Shown: positions 32,522 through 42,824, counted from the first letter of the stretch. The stretch: DNA of 64,000 nucleotides from Clostridium sp. CAG:964 (GCA_000435335.1 FR891307.1:7058-71057), one strand, 5' to 3'. Notes: a model not told the origin generated them from the letters alone. Numbers and translations: made by a program.

Positions 32522-33826
32522 TTACAAATCTAAATCGTTAGCTACAAGGTCGTCGTAAGACTCTCTTTTAACTATTAATCTTGCCTTGCCGTCCTTTACC
32601 ATAACAATAGCCGGACGAGGGTTACGGTTATAGTTAGACGCCATAGAGTAGTTATATGCACCTGTTGACAATACAGCCAGTATGTCGCCTACCTGAACAT
32701 CGGCTACAGGAGTATCCTTTTGAATAAGGTCACCGCTTTCACAGCATTTGCCCGCTACCGTAACCTTTTCGTTTGGCTTTTGGTCAGCCTTTCCTGCGTT
32801 TACAACAGTATATTCAGACTCATACAGGGCATATCTGATATTGTCGGTCATACCGCCGTCAACAGAAACATAGGTGCGAACGTTAGGAATTTCCTTTCTG
32901 CCGCCTACGGTGTAAAGTGTAATGCCGGCCTCACCCACAACAGAACGGCCCGGCTCCATATAAATAAACGGTACAGGAATATCATTTTCTGCCGCCTTTG
33001 CCTTTACAGCCTTTGAAACAGCCGCCATATAGTTGTCGTACGGTACAGGGTTGTCATTCTCTGTATACTTAATGCCGTAGCCGCCGCCCAGGTTCAGCTC
33101 TGTAACTAAGTGACCTGTCTCTCTCTTAATTTGACCGATAAAGTCCATCATAACCTCTGCGGCCTTAACAAACGGGTCAATATCAAATATTTGTGAACCA
33201 ATGTGGCAGTGCAGCTCTGTTAAATCAACATTGCCAAGCTTTAGCGACTCCTTAACAGCAGCCATAGCTTCGCCTGTTTCAAGTGCAAAGCCAAACTTAG
33301 AATCAATTTGACCTGTCATTATAAAGTTGTGTGTGTGTGCGTCAATACCCGGCTTAATACGCATAGATATTTTAACAACCTTATTTTTCTCTCCGGCAAT
33401 TTTATTTAAAAGCTCAAGCTCATAGAGGTTGTCAACAATAATTTTGCCTATATTATAGTCCAAAGCCATTCTCAGCTCTGCCTCTGTTTTATTGTTGCCG
33501 TGGAATTGAATTTTCTCAGGTGGAAAGTTTGCTTTCATAGCAGTGTAAATTTCGCCGCCCGATACAACATCAAGCCCCATATTTTCGCTGTCTGCAAGCT
33601 GAACCAAAGCCTTGCAGCTTAGGGCCTTGCTGGCATACATAGGAAGTCCTTTTCCGTCATAATGAGTTTTTATTGAATTTACATACGATTTACAAGTGTT
33701 TCTTATAGTGGCTTCATCCATTACATAAAGGGGTGTACCAAACTCTTTTGCAAGCTCTAATGTATCACAGCCGCCAATAGTAAGATGTCCCTTTTCATTT
33801 ACATTTAAACAATCGTTTACAAACAT
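32522..33826 (-). CDS. lysA: diaminopimelate decarboxylase
   Basis: This 434-residue PLP enzyme performs the last step of lysine synthesis from meso-diaminopimelate. Lys67 in MYASKAL is the PLP lysine. LHCHIGSQIFD, LNLGGGYGIKY and the EPGRSVVGEAG phosphate-binding stretch are in order. CCESGDLIQKD near residue 365 is the substrate-binding Cys-Glu-Ser motif of DapDC. The length fits (about 420-435). It is flanked by a terminator and a promoter-like AT-rich gap, so it appears monocistronic. Confidence 0.96.
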   Translation of the reverse strand: MFVNDCLNVNEKGHLTIGGCDTLELAKEFGTPLYVMDEATIRNTCKSYVNSIKTHYDGKGLPMYASKALSCKALVQLADSENMGLDVVSGGEIYTAMKANFPPEKIQFHGNNKTEAELRMALDYNIGKIIVDNLYELELLNKIAGEKNKVVKISMRIKPGIDAHTHNFIMTGQIDSKFGFALETGEAMAAVKESLKLGNVDLTELHCHIGSQIFDIDPFVKAAEVMMDFIGQIKRETGHLVTELNLGGGYGIKYTENDNPVPYDNYMAAVSKAVKAKAAENDIPVPFIYMEPGRSVVGEAGITLYTVGGRKEIPNVRTYVSVDGGMTDNIRYALYESEYTVVNAGKADQKPNEKVTVAGKCCESGDLIQKDTPVADVQVGDILAVLSTGAYNYSMASNYNRNPRPAIVMVKDGKARLIVKRESYDDLVANDLDL

Positions 33827-33878
33827 TGCTTACATTCCCTTCATTTTAAATTAATGAACAAATGTATTATACATTATT

Positions 33879-34472
33879 TCAGCTGCATTTTTCAACTGAT
33901 TTCGATATATATTCTCTTATTTCTTCAATTCCCGTACCCTTTGTGGAGGAAACCGGAAAGATAGGCATGCTGCCATAACGGGAAAGTATAGAGCTAATCA
34001 GCTCCAGCTGTGCAGTCTGCTGCGTTTTTTTCAGCTTGTCCTGCTTGGTCAGTGCCACTGCAAAAGGTAATTTTGCGTCTGATAAAAATTTAATCATATT
34101 CAAGTCGTCAACGGTAGGCTTGTGGCGCATATCGACTATTTGAACTATCAAAGCAAAATTTCTGTCCTGTGCAAAATACCCCTCTACAAGCTCCGCCCAG
34201 CGTACCTTTTCTGCGTGGGAAACCTTTGCATAGCCGTAGCCGGGTAAATCTACCAAATTAAATGTATTGTCTACATTAAAGAAATTTATAGTGCCTGTTT
34301 TTCCCGGCTGTCCGCTTACCCTTGCCAGGGCTTTTCTGTTTGCAATTTTATTAATAAGAGAGGATTTGCCTACATTTGACCTGCCGGAAAAAACCACCTC
34401 AGGCAGCTCACCGCTTTTAAGCTGAGAGGCCTTTCCTACCGCCATAGTAAACTCTGCATTTGAAAAATTCAT
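33879..34472 (-). CDS. ysxC: ribosome biogenesis GTPase YsxC/EngB
   Basis: This 197-residue essential GTPase acts in 50S subunit assembly. The ATG at 34472 has TAAGGAGG 5 bases upstream and is preferred over an upstream in-frame start. G1 GRSNVGKSSLIN, G3 DLPGYGYA and G4 TKQDK are present, with the typical G2 region GKTGTINFF. Coupling to lon is normal: the lon-ysxC order is conserved in Firmicutes, and here the genes are 10 bases apart. Confidence 0.96.
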   Translation of the reverse strand: MNFSNAEFTMAVGKASQLKSGELPEVVFSGRSNVGKSSLINKIANRKALARVSGQPGKTGTINFFNVDNTFNLVDLPGYGYAKVSHAEKVRWAELVEGYFAQDRNFALIVQIVDMRHKPTVDDLNMIKFLSDAKLPFAVALTKQDKLKKTQQTAQLELISSILSRYGSMPIFPVSSTKGTGIEEIREYISKSVEKCS

Positions 34473-34482
34473 AATTTCCTCC

Positions 34483-36918
34483 TTACTGCACCGCAGGGCT
34501 AACAAGCTTAGCCTGCTTTTTTGACGACTTAGCCTTTGTACTGCGAACAGCCCTGCCGTTTACCAATGCAATATCAAGCACCTGCTCTATTCTGCTTACA
34601 GGCTTAAATTCTACCGCCTCTTTTACTACAGGATCCACCTCATACAGGTCAGGCTCGTTGTCAGCGGGGATTATTACGGTTTTCACACCTACACGGTATG
34701 CCGCCATAGTTTTCTCCTTCAGTCCGCCTATAGGCAAAACTCTGCCACGCAGTGTAATTTCACCTGTCATAGCCACATCTCGCCTTACAGGCTTGCCGGT
34801 AAGGGCAGAAACAAGAGCAGTTGTCATTGTAACGCCTGCTGACGGGCCGTCCTTTGGCACTGCACCCTCGGGAGCGTGAATATGTATATCGTATTTTTTG
34901 TAGAAATCTGCATCATAATTCTGCTTTACAGCCATTGCCCTTGCGCAGCTTATGGCGATTTTTGCGGATTCCTTCATAACCTCGCCCAAGGAGCCTGTCA
35001 ACTCGATTTTACCCGTACCCGGCAGCAATGCCACCTCTATAGGAAGCGTTGTACCGCCAACTGCCGTCCACGCCAAGCCGTTTACCAAGCCCACTGCGTC
35101 AACCGATTCAATAGTATCCGGCTTATATTTTTTAGGCCCTAAAAGCTGTTCAAGCACCTTAGGAGTAACAGAAACCCTGTAATTCTCGTCACGCACTATT
35201 TCAACGGCCGCTTTACGCAGTAAATCATTTATTCTGCGTTCTAAATTACGCACACCGGCCTCACGGGTATAGCTGTCTATAAGCTCATACATGGCTGCTT
35301 TGGATATTTTAAACTGACTTGCCTTTATGCCTGTGTTTTTCAGTGATTTTGGTAATAAATGCTTTTTAGCTATATTGAATTTTTCCTCACGGGTATAGCT
35401 GTCAACAGTTATAATATCCATTCTGTCAAGCAGCGGCTCCGGTATTGCCGAATAATCGTTAGCTGTGGCAATAAAGAACACATGGCTAAGGTCATACGGC
35501 AAATCAATGTAGTGGTCAACAAAGGAATGGTTTTGCTCGCTGTCAAGCACCTCAAGCAGTGCGGAGGTTGGGTCCCCCTTGTAGTCGTTGCCCAGCTTGT
35601 CTATTTCGTCAAGAATAATAACGGGATTAGAGGTTTCGGCAAGCTTAACCGCATTCATTACTCTGCCCATCATAGCACCGATGTAGGTTCTGCGGTGTCC
35701 ACGAATTTCAGACTCGTCATGCACGCCGCCTAAGGCAATACGCTGGCACTTTCTGCTTATTGCCCGGGCAATAGACTGTGCAATAGATGTTTTGCCCACA
35801 CCCGGCGGGCCTACAAAGCACAGTATCTGCCCCTTAACATCAGGCGACAATTTTCTTACTGCAAGAGTTTCTACAATTCTTTCCTTCACCTTTGTCAAAC
35901 CGTAGTGGTTTTTGTCTAAAATATGCTGTGCATAATCTACATCAATAGCCTCTTGGTCAAAGGTGTTCCATGGCAAATCAAGGCAGGTATCAAGATAATT
36001 TCGTATTACATTTGCCTCCTGAGAACCCGGCGGCAGACTTGTAAGCTTTTCGCACTCCTTAACAAGCACCTTTTCCACCTCTTCGGAAAGGTGAAGCTCT
36101 TGAAGCCTGTCAAGATACTCCTTTGCCTCCTGGGTAGATTCATCGTCAATATTAAGCTCGTCCTCCAAAACTCTAAGCTGCTCTCTTAGGTAATATTCCC
36201 TTTGACCCTCGTCTATTCTTTCACGAGTCATTTTATGAACGGAGTCTTCAATTTCGAGTATAAAAACCTCGTCGGTAAGGTAGGCAATAAGCTTTTGCTG
36301 TCTTTCCTCTACATTAATTGCCTCAAGCAGCTCCTGCTTTCTTTCGTATTCCATTCTGGTATTGCCGGCAATAAGGTCACAAATTTTTCCAGGCTCTCTT
36401 GAGGTTGAGATTTTATAAACAACATCAGACGGGAATTTAGGCACTAAGTTAAGGTATCTTTCAAAAATATCCTTAATAGACCTTGTAAACGCTGTTTCCG
36501 TTACCTCATCATCATAAATATCCTCAACAGGGGATATTAAGCCTGTCATATAGCTCTGCTCAGAGCCTGCACCCAAAACCTTTGCACGGTACTTACCCTC
36601 AACAATAACTCTTATAAGATTGTCGGGCTGTCTTAATATTTGCTTAACCTCTGCAACTACACCTACAGAATACAAATCGTCAATAGTCGGCCTGTCTTTT
36701 TCAATTTCCTTTTGAGCGGCAACAAAAATAAGCTGGTCTGTAGTCATTGCCTTTTCTATAGCAAGTGCAGACATTTTTCTGCCAACATCAAAGTGGAGAA
36801 CCATTTCCGGAAACACTACCATTCCACGCAGAGCCAGCACCGGCATTTCTATAAAATCATTAATATTTAACTCAGTATTTTCTTCATTTAACTCAACATT
36901 TTCTTCTGTCTGTTTCAT
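34483..36918 (-). CDS. lon: ATP-dependent protease Lon
   Basis: This is an 811-residue cytoplasmic AAA+ protease. The N-terminal substrate-binding domain (about 25-215, starting MPVLALRGMVVFPEM) is followed by a coiled coil. The AAA+ module has Walker A GPPGVGKT and Walker B VIILDEIDKLG. The C-terminal protease domain has the catalytic Ser in PKDGPSAGVTM and the catalytic Lys in GGLKEKTMAAYR. AAAGGAGGCG lies about 5 bases before the ATG. It is in a block of quality-control genes (clpX, clpP, tig). No CtsR or HrcA operator was evident. Confidence 0.98.
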   Translation of the reverse strand: MKQTEENVELNEENTELNINDFIEMPVLALRGMVVFPEMVLHFDVGRKMSALAIEKAMTTDQLIFVAAQKEIEKDRPTIDDLYSVGVVAEVKQILRQPDNLIRVIVEGKYRAKVLGAGSEQSYMTGLISPVEDIYDDEVTETAFTRSIKDIFERYLNLVPKFPSDVVYKISTSREPGKICDLIAGNTRMEYERKQELLEAINVEERQQKLIAYLTDEVFILEIEDSVHKMTRERIDEGQREYYLREQLRVLEDELNIDDESTQEAKEYLDRLQELHLSEEVEKVLVKECEKLTSLPPGSQEANVIRNYLDTCLDLPWNTFDQEAIDVDYAQHILDKNHYGLTKVKERIVETLAVRKLSPDVKGQILCFVGPPGVGKTSIAQSIARAISRKCQRIALGGVHDESEIRGHRRTYIGAMMGRVMNAVKLAETSNPVIILDEIDKLGNDYKGDPTSALLEVLDSEQNHSFVDHYIDLPYDLSHVFFIATANDYSAIPEPLLDRMDIITVDSYTREEKFNIAKKHLLPKSLKNTGIKASQFKISKAAMYELIDSYTREAGVRNLERRINDLLRKAAVEIVRDENYRVSVTPKVLEQLLGPKKYKPDTIESVDAVGLVNGLAWTAVGGTTLPIEVALLPGTGKIELTGSLGEVMKESAKIAISCARAMAVKQNYDADFYKKYDIHIHAPEGAVPKDGPSAGVTMTTALVSALTGKPVRRDVAMTGEITLRGRVLPIGGLKEKTMAAYRVGVKTVIIPADNEPDLYEVDPVVKEAVEFKPVSRIEQVLDIALVNGRAVRSTKAKSSKKQAKLVSPAVQ

Positions 36919-37032
36919 AATACGCCTCCTTTAGCTGCTGTCAGCATATAACTAATGCTGCAGAATAATAATTCTGCTAATCGCAATAATCAACATTTCT
37001 AAAACTATAACATAAAAGCAACAAGGCTGCAA

Positions 37033-37060
37033 CTAAATATAGTTACAGCCTAACATAATT
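37033..37060 (-). terminator. hairpin between clpX and lon
   Basis: AGGCTG-AACT / AGTT-CAGCCT inverted repeat with a short AT loop and one internal mismatch pair. It lies just after the clpX stop. There is no long T-run, so it may attenuate rather than fully end transcription into lon. Confidence 0.5.
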
Positions 37061-37080
37061 AAAAGAATTCAGAAAGCAAA

Positions 37081-38400
37081 TCAGCCCGCATTGCTGCGTT
37101 TAATCTTTTTCTTTGCTTCCTTTCTGTCGGATACATCATCTGTCAGCAGTTTACGCTCCTGATTGTGGATGATAGTAACCACTGACGGATCCTTAACGGT
37201 TTCTGCTGAAATAATAACCTTTTCTATGGTAACATCTGACGGCACCTTAAACATTAAATCCATCAGCAGGTTTTCCATAATGGAACGCAGACCTCTTGCA
37301 CCTGTGTTTTCCTTTTGGGCCTTTTCAGCAATAGCCTCCATTGCACCGTCTTCAAATTCAAGCTCTACATTATCAAGCTCAAATATTTTCTTGTACTGCT
37401 TAACAAGAGAGTTTTTAGGCTCTGTAAGAATTCTTATAAAGCCCTCTTTATCAATGGCATTAAGATGTGTTATAACAGGCAGTCTGCCGATAAGCTCCGG
37501 AATAAGACCATATTTTACAAGGTCATGAGGAACCACATTTTTCATCCAGTCAGTTTCGTTTGAAATCTGCTCCTTAGACTTAACCTCTGCACCAAAGCCG
37601 ATAGAGCTGTTAGACGCCCTGTGCTCCATTGTTTTCTCCAAGCCGTCAAAGGCACCGCCGCAAATAAACAAAATATCCTTTGTATTTATAGGCAGATACT
37701 CCTGCTGAGGGTGCTTTCTGCCGCCCTGCGGCGGAACATTTGCAACAGTACCCTCCAGAATTTTCAGCAACGCCTGCTGTACGCCCTCACCGCTGACATC
37801 ACGGGTAATTGAAGGGTTTTCCGACTTTCTTGATATTTTATCAATTTCATCGATATAAATAATACCCTGCTCTGCCCTTGCAATATCATAGTCGGCAGCC
37901 TGAATAAGACGAAGAAGAATATTTTCAACATCCTCACCTACATAGCCTGCCTGTGTAAGTGTAGTTGCGTCGGCAATGGCAAAAGGAACATCAAGTATCT
38001 TTGCCAAGGTTTGTGCCAAGAATGTTTTGCCTGTACCTGTAGGCCCAAGCATTAAAACATTGCTTTTTACAAAATCTACATCAGTGTCTGTATTGTATAT
38101 TCTTTTGTAGTGGTTGTACACGGCTACACAAAGGGTTTTCTTTGCCTCTTCCTGACCAACAACATACTCGTCAAGCTTTTCCTTGATTTGCTCAGGCTTC
38201 AGCAATGTTTTATAGCTGCCTGCCTCTTTACCGTGGTATTCGTCAACAGCCGGACGGCTATCGTTTAAAATGGACTGACACAAGCCAATACATTCCTCAC
38301 AAATATAAACACCGTTACCCTCAATAAGTCTGCCTGACTCATTCTGTGGTCTACCGCAAAATGAACAGCACAGCCTTCGCTTGTCATCCTTGCTTGCCAT
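37081..38400 (-). CDS. clpX: ATP-dependent Clp protease ATP-binding subunit ClpX
   Basis: This 439-residue AAA+ unfoldase feeds substrates to ClpP. The N-terminal zinc-binding domain has four cysteines (CCSFCGRPQ...CEECI). Walker A is GPTGTGKTFLA, Walker B is IIYIDEIDKI, and the sensor regions and the ClpP-binding IGF-type loop (NSSIGFGAEV) are all visible. Its start lies 29 bases after the clpP stop, the classic clpP-clpX order. AAAGGAG lies about 8 bases before the ATG. Confidence 0.98.
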   Translation of the reverse strand: MASKDDKRRLCCSFCGRPQNESGRLIEGNGVYICEECIGLCQSILNDSRPAVDEYHGKEAGSYKTLLKPEQIKEKLDEYVVGQEEAKKTLCVAVYNHYKRIYNTDTDVDFVKSNVLMLGPTGTGKTFLAQTLAKILDVPFAIADATTLTQAGYVGEDVENILLRLIQAADYDIARAEQGIIYIDEIDKISRKSENPSITRDVSGEGVQQALLKILEGTVANVPPQGGRKHPQQEYLPINTKDILFICGGAFDGLEKTMEHRASNSSIGFGAEVKSKEQISNETDWMKNVVPHDLVKYGLIPELIGRLPVITHLNAIDKEGFIRILTEPKNSLVKQYKKIFELDNVELEFEDGAMEAIAEKAQKENTGARGLRSIMENLLMDLMFKVPSDVTIEKVIISAETVKDPSVVTIIHNQERKLLTDDVSDRKEAKKKIKRSNAG

Positions 38401-38429
38401 AGTACAACTCCTTTCCTTTGAAAATTAAA

Positions 38430-39023
38430 TTATCTCTGCATTACCTTGTCAATTAAACCATAATCGCACGCCTCTTGTGCAGACATAAAGTTATCACGGT
38501 CTGTATCTCTTTCAATAACCTCAAGAGGCTGGTTTGTATTGTCGGCAAGAATTTTATTTAGTCTTGCCTTTATACGGTCAATATAATTTGCATGTATCAT
38601 AATGTCCGAAGCCTGACCCTGGAAGCCGCCTAAAGGCTGGTGAATCATAATATCAGAGTTCGGCAAAGCATATCTTTTGCCCTTTGCTCCGGATGAAAGT
38701 AAAAATGCACCCATACTGGCTGCCATGCCCATACAAATAGTAGAAACATCACACTTAATATACTGCATTGTGTCATAAATAGACATACCTGCCGTAACAG
38801 AGCCACCCGGGCTGTTTATATACAGTGAAATATCCTTTGTTGGATCTTGGCTTTCAAGATATAAAAGCTGTGCAACAACAAGGCTTGCAGATGCGTCGTT
38901 TACCTCCCCCGTAAGCATAACAATTCTTTCGCTTAACAAACGGGAGAAAATATCATACGAACGCTCGCCTCTGCTTGTTTGCTCAACAACATAAGGCACC
39001 AAATTACTATTTCTAATTTCCAT
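38430..39023 (-). CDS. clpP: ATP-dependent Clp protease proteolytic subunit
   Basis: This 197-residue serine protease forms the tetradecameric chamber. The ATG at 39023 is chosen because AAAGGA lies 9 bases upstream. The catalytic triad is Ser103 (GMAASMGAF), His128 (DIMIHQPLGG) and Asp177, matching the fixed spacing of the family. The N-terminus NLVPYVVEQTSRGERSYDIFSRLL is standard, including the axial-loop region. It is followed by clpX and preceded by a promoter at 39199-39227. Confidence 0.98.
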   Translation of the reverse strand: MEIRNSNLVPYVVEQTSRGERSYDIFSRLLSERIVMLTGEVNDASASLVVAQLLYLESQDPTKDISLYINSPGGSVTAGMSIYDTMQYIKCDVSTICMGMAASMGAFLLSSGAKGKRYALPNSDIMIHQPLGGFQGQASDIMIHANYIDRIKARLNKILADNTNQPLEVIERDTDRDNFMSAQEACDYGLIDKVMQR

Positions 39024-39198
39024 CTTAAACATTCCTTTCAAAATACATTATATTTAAGGCAGCACCGCAAAGCCGCCGCATATTAATTTTGTGCTGTGCA
39101 TAAAAAATCACAAAGCAAGTGTGGAATATGCAGTCCGCAATGCCTGTACAGTGCCGCCTTTGTAGTAAGTCCCCAAAACTAACCGCCGCTTATTACTT

Positions 39199-39227
39199 AT
39201 ATAATACTAGGCAAAACATAATGTAAA
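39199..39227 (-). promoter_or_regulatory. promoter of clpP-clpX
   Basis: Minus strand TTTACA (39222-39227), 17-base spacer, TTATAT (39199-39204). It lies just after the tig stop and leaves an untranslated leader of about 165 bases before clpP, containing short GC-rich inverted repeats but no recognised operator. Confidence 0.6.
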
Positions 39228-39240
39228 TATTCATGAAAGA

Positions 39241-40524
39241 TTAATTATTGGCAATGGCACTTTCCTTTACAAAGTCCATAGCCTTTTCTACAGCTATGTC
39301 CTTCTTTAGCTCGTCTGCAGGAATTGCAGCCTTTACCTTGTCAATATCCATCTTATATGTATCAGCAAGTCTGCTGTACTCTGCCTCTAAATCCTCGTCA
39401 GAAACATCTGTAAAGCCCTGCTGCTGTGCAATCTTCTCAAGTGCAAGTCTTAGCTTAACTCTCTTTTCAGCCTCCGGCTTGTAAGAATTCTTAACAGCCT
39501 CAGCGTCCATACCCATATACTGCAGGTATGTGTTCATATCCAAGCCCTGTGAACGCAGACGCATATCAAATTCACGCATCATATCGTTTACCTTGTTGTC
39601 ATACATAGCCTCAGGAATTTCACCCTTTAGCAGCTCACAAAGCTTTGCAATAAGCTGATTTTCAACATCGGCGTCAGACTCCTTCTGCAGCTTTTCAGCC
39701 AGCTCATCAGCAACCTGAGCCTTGTATTCCTCTACAGTTTCCTTATCACTTACATCCATAACAAAGTCGTTGTCAAGCTCAGGCAACTCCTTTGCTTTAA
39801 TTTCGTGAAGCTTAATCTTAAATTCGCTTTCCTTGCCTGCAAGCTCATCAACCTGGTACTCCTCCGGGAAGGTAACCTTAATTGTAAACTCGTCGCCTGT
39901 GTTCTTGCCGACAATCTGCTCCTCAAAGCCCGGAATAAACTGTCCGCTGCCCAGCGTTAGGTTGAAGTTTTCAGCCTTGCCGCCCTCAAAAGCCTCGCCG
40001 TCAACAAAGCCCTCAAAGTCGATTACTGTAATATCGCCGTCCTGTGCAGGTCTGTCCTCTACAGTAACAAGTCTGCTGTTTTTATCTCTTTGCTTGTCAA
40101 TTTCTTCATTTACAAGCTCTTCTGTAACCTCAGTTGACTTTGGTGTTACCTGAATACCCTCATAGTCGCTGATTTCAACCTCCGGCTTTACAACAACAAC
40201 AGCCTTAAAGGTTAAACCGTCCTTGCCGACCTCTTCTACAGAAACATTATCTACAGCTACAACATCAAGCTTAGCCTCGTCTACTGCGTCAGCAAGTGCT
40301 GTTGGATATATATTCTCAATAGCGTCATCGTAAAATACGCCCTCGCCATACATTTTTTCAATAATTGCCTTTGGTGCCTTACCCTTACGGAAGCCCGGTA
40401 TGCTAATCTTCTTAACTTCCTTGCGGTAAACACTGTTTACTGCGTCTGTAAATGTCTTGCCGTCAACCTCAACAACAAGCTCATGTTTGTTAGTTTCTAC
40501 ACAATTTGCAGATTTTAGACTCAT
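39241..40524 (-). CDS. tig: trigger factor
   Basis: This 427-residue ribosome-associated chaperone and prolyl isomerase meets nascent chains at the exit tunnel. The N-terminal ribosome-binding domain contains the signature GFRKGKAPK (about 45-53). The FKBP-type PPIase domain spans about 150-240 (AQDGDITVIDFEGFVDGEAFEGG, LGSGQFIPGFEEQIVG). The long helical C-terminal arms follow. AGGAGGAAAA lies upstream of the ATG, and a TATAAT box occurs about 40 bases before it. It precedes clpP as in many Firmicutes. Confidence 0.98.
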   Translation of the reverse strand: MSLKSANCVETNKHELVVEVDGKTFTDAVNSVYRKEVKKISIPGFRKGKAPKAIIEKMYGEGVFYDDAIENIYPTALADAVDEAKLDVVAVDNVSVEEVGKDGLTFKAVVVVKPEVEISDYEGIQVTPKSTEVTEELVNEEIDKQRDKNSRLVTVEDRPAQDGDITVIDFEGFVDGEAFEGGKAENFNLTLGSGQFIPGFEEQIVGKNTGDEFTIKVTFPEEYQVDELAGKESEFKIKLHEIKAKELPELDNDFVMDVSDKETVEEYKAQVADELAEKLQKESDADVENQLIAKLCELLKGEIPEAMYDNKVNDMMREFDMRLRSQGLDMNTYLQYMGMDAEAVKNSYKPEAEKRVKLRLALEKIAQQQGFTDVSDEDLEAEYSRLADTYKMDIDKVKAAIPADELKKDIAVEKAMDFVKESAIANN

Positions 40525-40623
40525 GTTTATTTTCCTCCTGAATTGTTATGTTGAGTTGCGATTTATTATAACATAACAAGTATTATTTTTCTATACCTAA
40601 ATACAAAAAATTGTAATAGTACA

Positions 40624-41313
40624 TCATCTTACAAGTATCGGCACAAATTTCACATAATCACTGGAAATAAGCTTAAAATTTATGCCCTCAAATTCGCCTG
40701 TTACGGCTTTTTTGGCCACATTTGAGCCATGCAAATGGCCGTAGTAGCACTTTTTAATATTATATTCCTTAAGAACATTTAATATGTCGTCACAGCGTTG
40801 GTCGCCGTATACCGGCGGATAGTGCAAAAACACAACAGGCTCAAGGCCTGTTTTAAGTGCCTCTGCAATAGAGGTACGCAGTCTGCCTACCTCTCTGTTA
40901 AGCACCTTTTTGTCACTGTCGGCCTCGGCATCATAAAACCAGCCTCTGGTACCGCATACGGCATATTCACCTACTGCCTTTGCAGAATTAAAAACAATCT
41001 CTATGGAATCAAAGCCGTTTTCCCTAAGATAATTTTCTATCTTTCGTCTTGTATCCCACCAATAGTCATGGTTGCCCTTTAAAAGCAGCTTTTTCCCCGG
41101 CAGGTTATGAATAAACTTAAAATCCTCATAGCATTCGTTGAGCTTCATAGCCCACGATATATCGCCCGGAATTACAACGGTATCTTCATCTGTAACAAGA
41201 CTTCGCCAATTTTTTTCAAGTCTTTCCTCATAATTGTCCCACCCACGAAAAATATTCATAGGCTTGTTTGCTCCAAAGGAAAGATGCAAATCGGCTATTA
41301 CGAATAAAGACAT
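40624..41313 (-). CDS. metallophosphoesterase family protein
   Basis: This 229-residue calcineurin-like phosphoesterase has all the metal-binding motifs of the fold: ADLHLS (D-x-H), GDISW, GNHDYWWD, HYPP and GHLHG. It lacks a signal peptide, so it is cytoplasmic. Its start overlaps the thrC stop by one base (TAATG), so it is translated with thrC. Substrate specificity cannot be read from sequence; the family includes phosphodiesterases and nucleotide phosphatases. Any link to threonine synthesis is unsupported beyond cotranscription. Confidence 0.9.
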   Translation of the reverse strand: MSLFVIADLHLSFGANKPMNIFRGWDNYEERLEKNWRSLVTDEDTVVIPGDISWAMKLNECYEDFKFIHNLPGKKLLLKGNHDYWWDTRRKIENYLRENGFDSIEIVFNSAKAVGEYAVCGTRGWFYDAEADSDKKVLNREVGRLRTSIAEALKTGLEPVVFLHYPPVYGDQRCDDILNVLKEYNIKKCYYGHLHGSNVAKKAVTGEFEGINFKLISSDYVKFVPILVR

Positions 41314-42824
41314 TAGTCAATACCCAGGGTCTTCAGCACATATGCAGGCATATCCTCAACAGCAGAAACATTGTTAAAGCGTACCTCTTTATTCTTTAGC
41401 TGAGCAAGAGGCTTTGGCACCTCTACGCCGGTTACCTTGTTCATTTGTTCTACCATATCAAACTCGCTGCCGCAAATTTCGTCCTTTGGAATAATTGAAC
41501 CCAAAACGCTCTTTGAGAACTTATACGGGCTTGCTGTAGAAGCCAAAATTACAGGTGTTTCCTTGTCGCCTGTCTTTTCAACATACTGTGCATATACATC
41601 AACAGCAACGGCTGTGTGAGTATCTGCAAGATAGTTTGACTGCTCATAAAGCTCTTTAATTGTTTTTGCGGTAGACTCCTCGTCGCAGAAGCCGCCGAAG
41701 AATCTCTCTGAAAGCCTGTCCATAATCTTATCGTCAACCTTATATTTACCCTCTGTCTTAAGAGCAGTCATATAAGATTTAACCTTTTGGTCGTCGCCGT
41801 CCGAAAGAATGTAAAGCAGTCTTTCAAGGTTGCTTGAAACAAGAATATCCATAGAAGGTGACATTGTTGTATAGAAATGTCTGCCCTTATCGTAAACGCC
41901 TGTGTTAATAAAGTCTGTCAAAACATTGTTTGAGTTGGACGCACAGATAAACTTGTTTATAGGCAGGCCCATAAGCATAGCATAGTATGACGCAAGTATG
42001 TTGCCGAAGTTGCCTGTAGGCACTACAACATTAACCTTGTCGCCAAACTTAATTGTACCCTTGTTTACAAGGTCGCAGTATGCGGAAATATAATAAACTA
42101 TCTGCGGCAGCAGTCTGCCCCAGTTAATAGAGTTAGCACTTGAAAACAGCTTGTCATTAGCCTGCAGCTTTTCGATAATCTCAGGAGTTGTAAAGATTTT
42201 CTTAACGCCTGTCTGTGCATCGTCAAAATTGCCCTTAATGGCACAAACATCTACATTGCTGCCCTCCTGGGTTGTCATTTGACACTTCTGCATTGGGCTT
42301 ACGCCGTCCTGTGGGTAGAATACAATTATTCTTGTGCCCTTTACATCCTTAAAGCCCTCTAGTGCAGCCTTACCTGTATCGCCGGATGTTGCAACAAGAA
42401 TAACAGCCTCTTTACCCTCATATTTTTTTGCAAGAGATTTAGTTAAAAAGTACGGCAAAATTTGCAGTGCCATATCCTTAAAAGCTGATGTAGGACCATG
42501 CCAAAGCTCAAGAATATTCATAGTGTTGCCGTTTAGTTTAGCAGAAACAATAGGTGCAGGGTTTTCGCTGCCGAATTTTTCTGCTGTATAAGCGTTGTCT
42601 ACACAGTCAGCTACCTCTTCGGCGGTAAAGTCGCTTAGGTAGTCGGCAATAACCTTTTTCGCTCTGCCCTTATAGTCCATTTTCAGCATAGCCTTAAAAT
42701 CCTCTTCGCTATACTTTGGAATTTCCATTGGTACAAATAAACCGCCGTCGTTAGAAATGCCCTGTGAAATAGCTTGAGCAGCCGAAACAACTATTTTTTT
42801 GTCTGTTGTACTGTTATAGTTCAT
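41313..42824 (-). CDS. thrC: threonine synthase
   Basis: This 503-residue PLP enzyme converts O-phosphohomoserine to threonine. The ATG at 42824 follows AGAGAGG by 8 bases; the longer frame to 42851 is less likely. Lys116 in HGPTSAFKDMALQ is the PLP lysine, and ATSGDTGKAALEG is the phosphate/cofactor loop. The length and N-terminal YNSTTDKK...SDGG-like region fit the long (class I) ThrC type found in Clostridia. It is cotranscribed with the downstream phosphoesterase. Confidence 0.96.
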   Translation of the reverse strand: MNYNSTTDKKIVVSAAQAISQGISNDGGLFVPMEIPKYSEEDFKAMLKMDYKGRAKKVIADYLSDFTAEEVADCVDNAYTAEKFGSENPAPIVSAKLNGNTMNILELWHGPTSAFKDMALQILPYFLTKSLAKKYEGKEAVILVATSGDTGKAALEGFKDVKGTRIIVFYPQDGVSPMQKCQMTTQEGSNVDVCAIKGNFDDAQTGVKKIFTTPEIIEKLQANDKLFSSANSINWGRLLPQIVYYISAYCDLVNKGTIKFGDKVNVVVPTGNFGNILASYYAMLMGLPINKFICASNSNNVLTDFINTGVYDKGRHFYTTMSPSMDILVSSNLERLLYILSDGDDQKVKSYMTALKTEGKYKVDDKIMDRLSERFFGGFCDEESTAKTIKELYEQSNYLADTHTAVAVDVYAQYVEKTGDKETPVILASTASPYKFSKSVLGSIIPKDEICGSEFDMVEQMNKVTGVEVPKPLAQLKNKEVRFNNVSAVEDMPAYVLKTLGID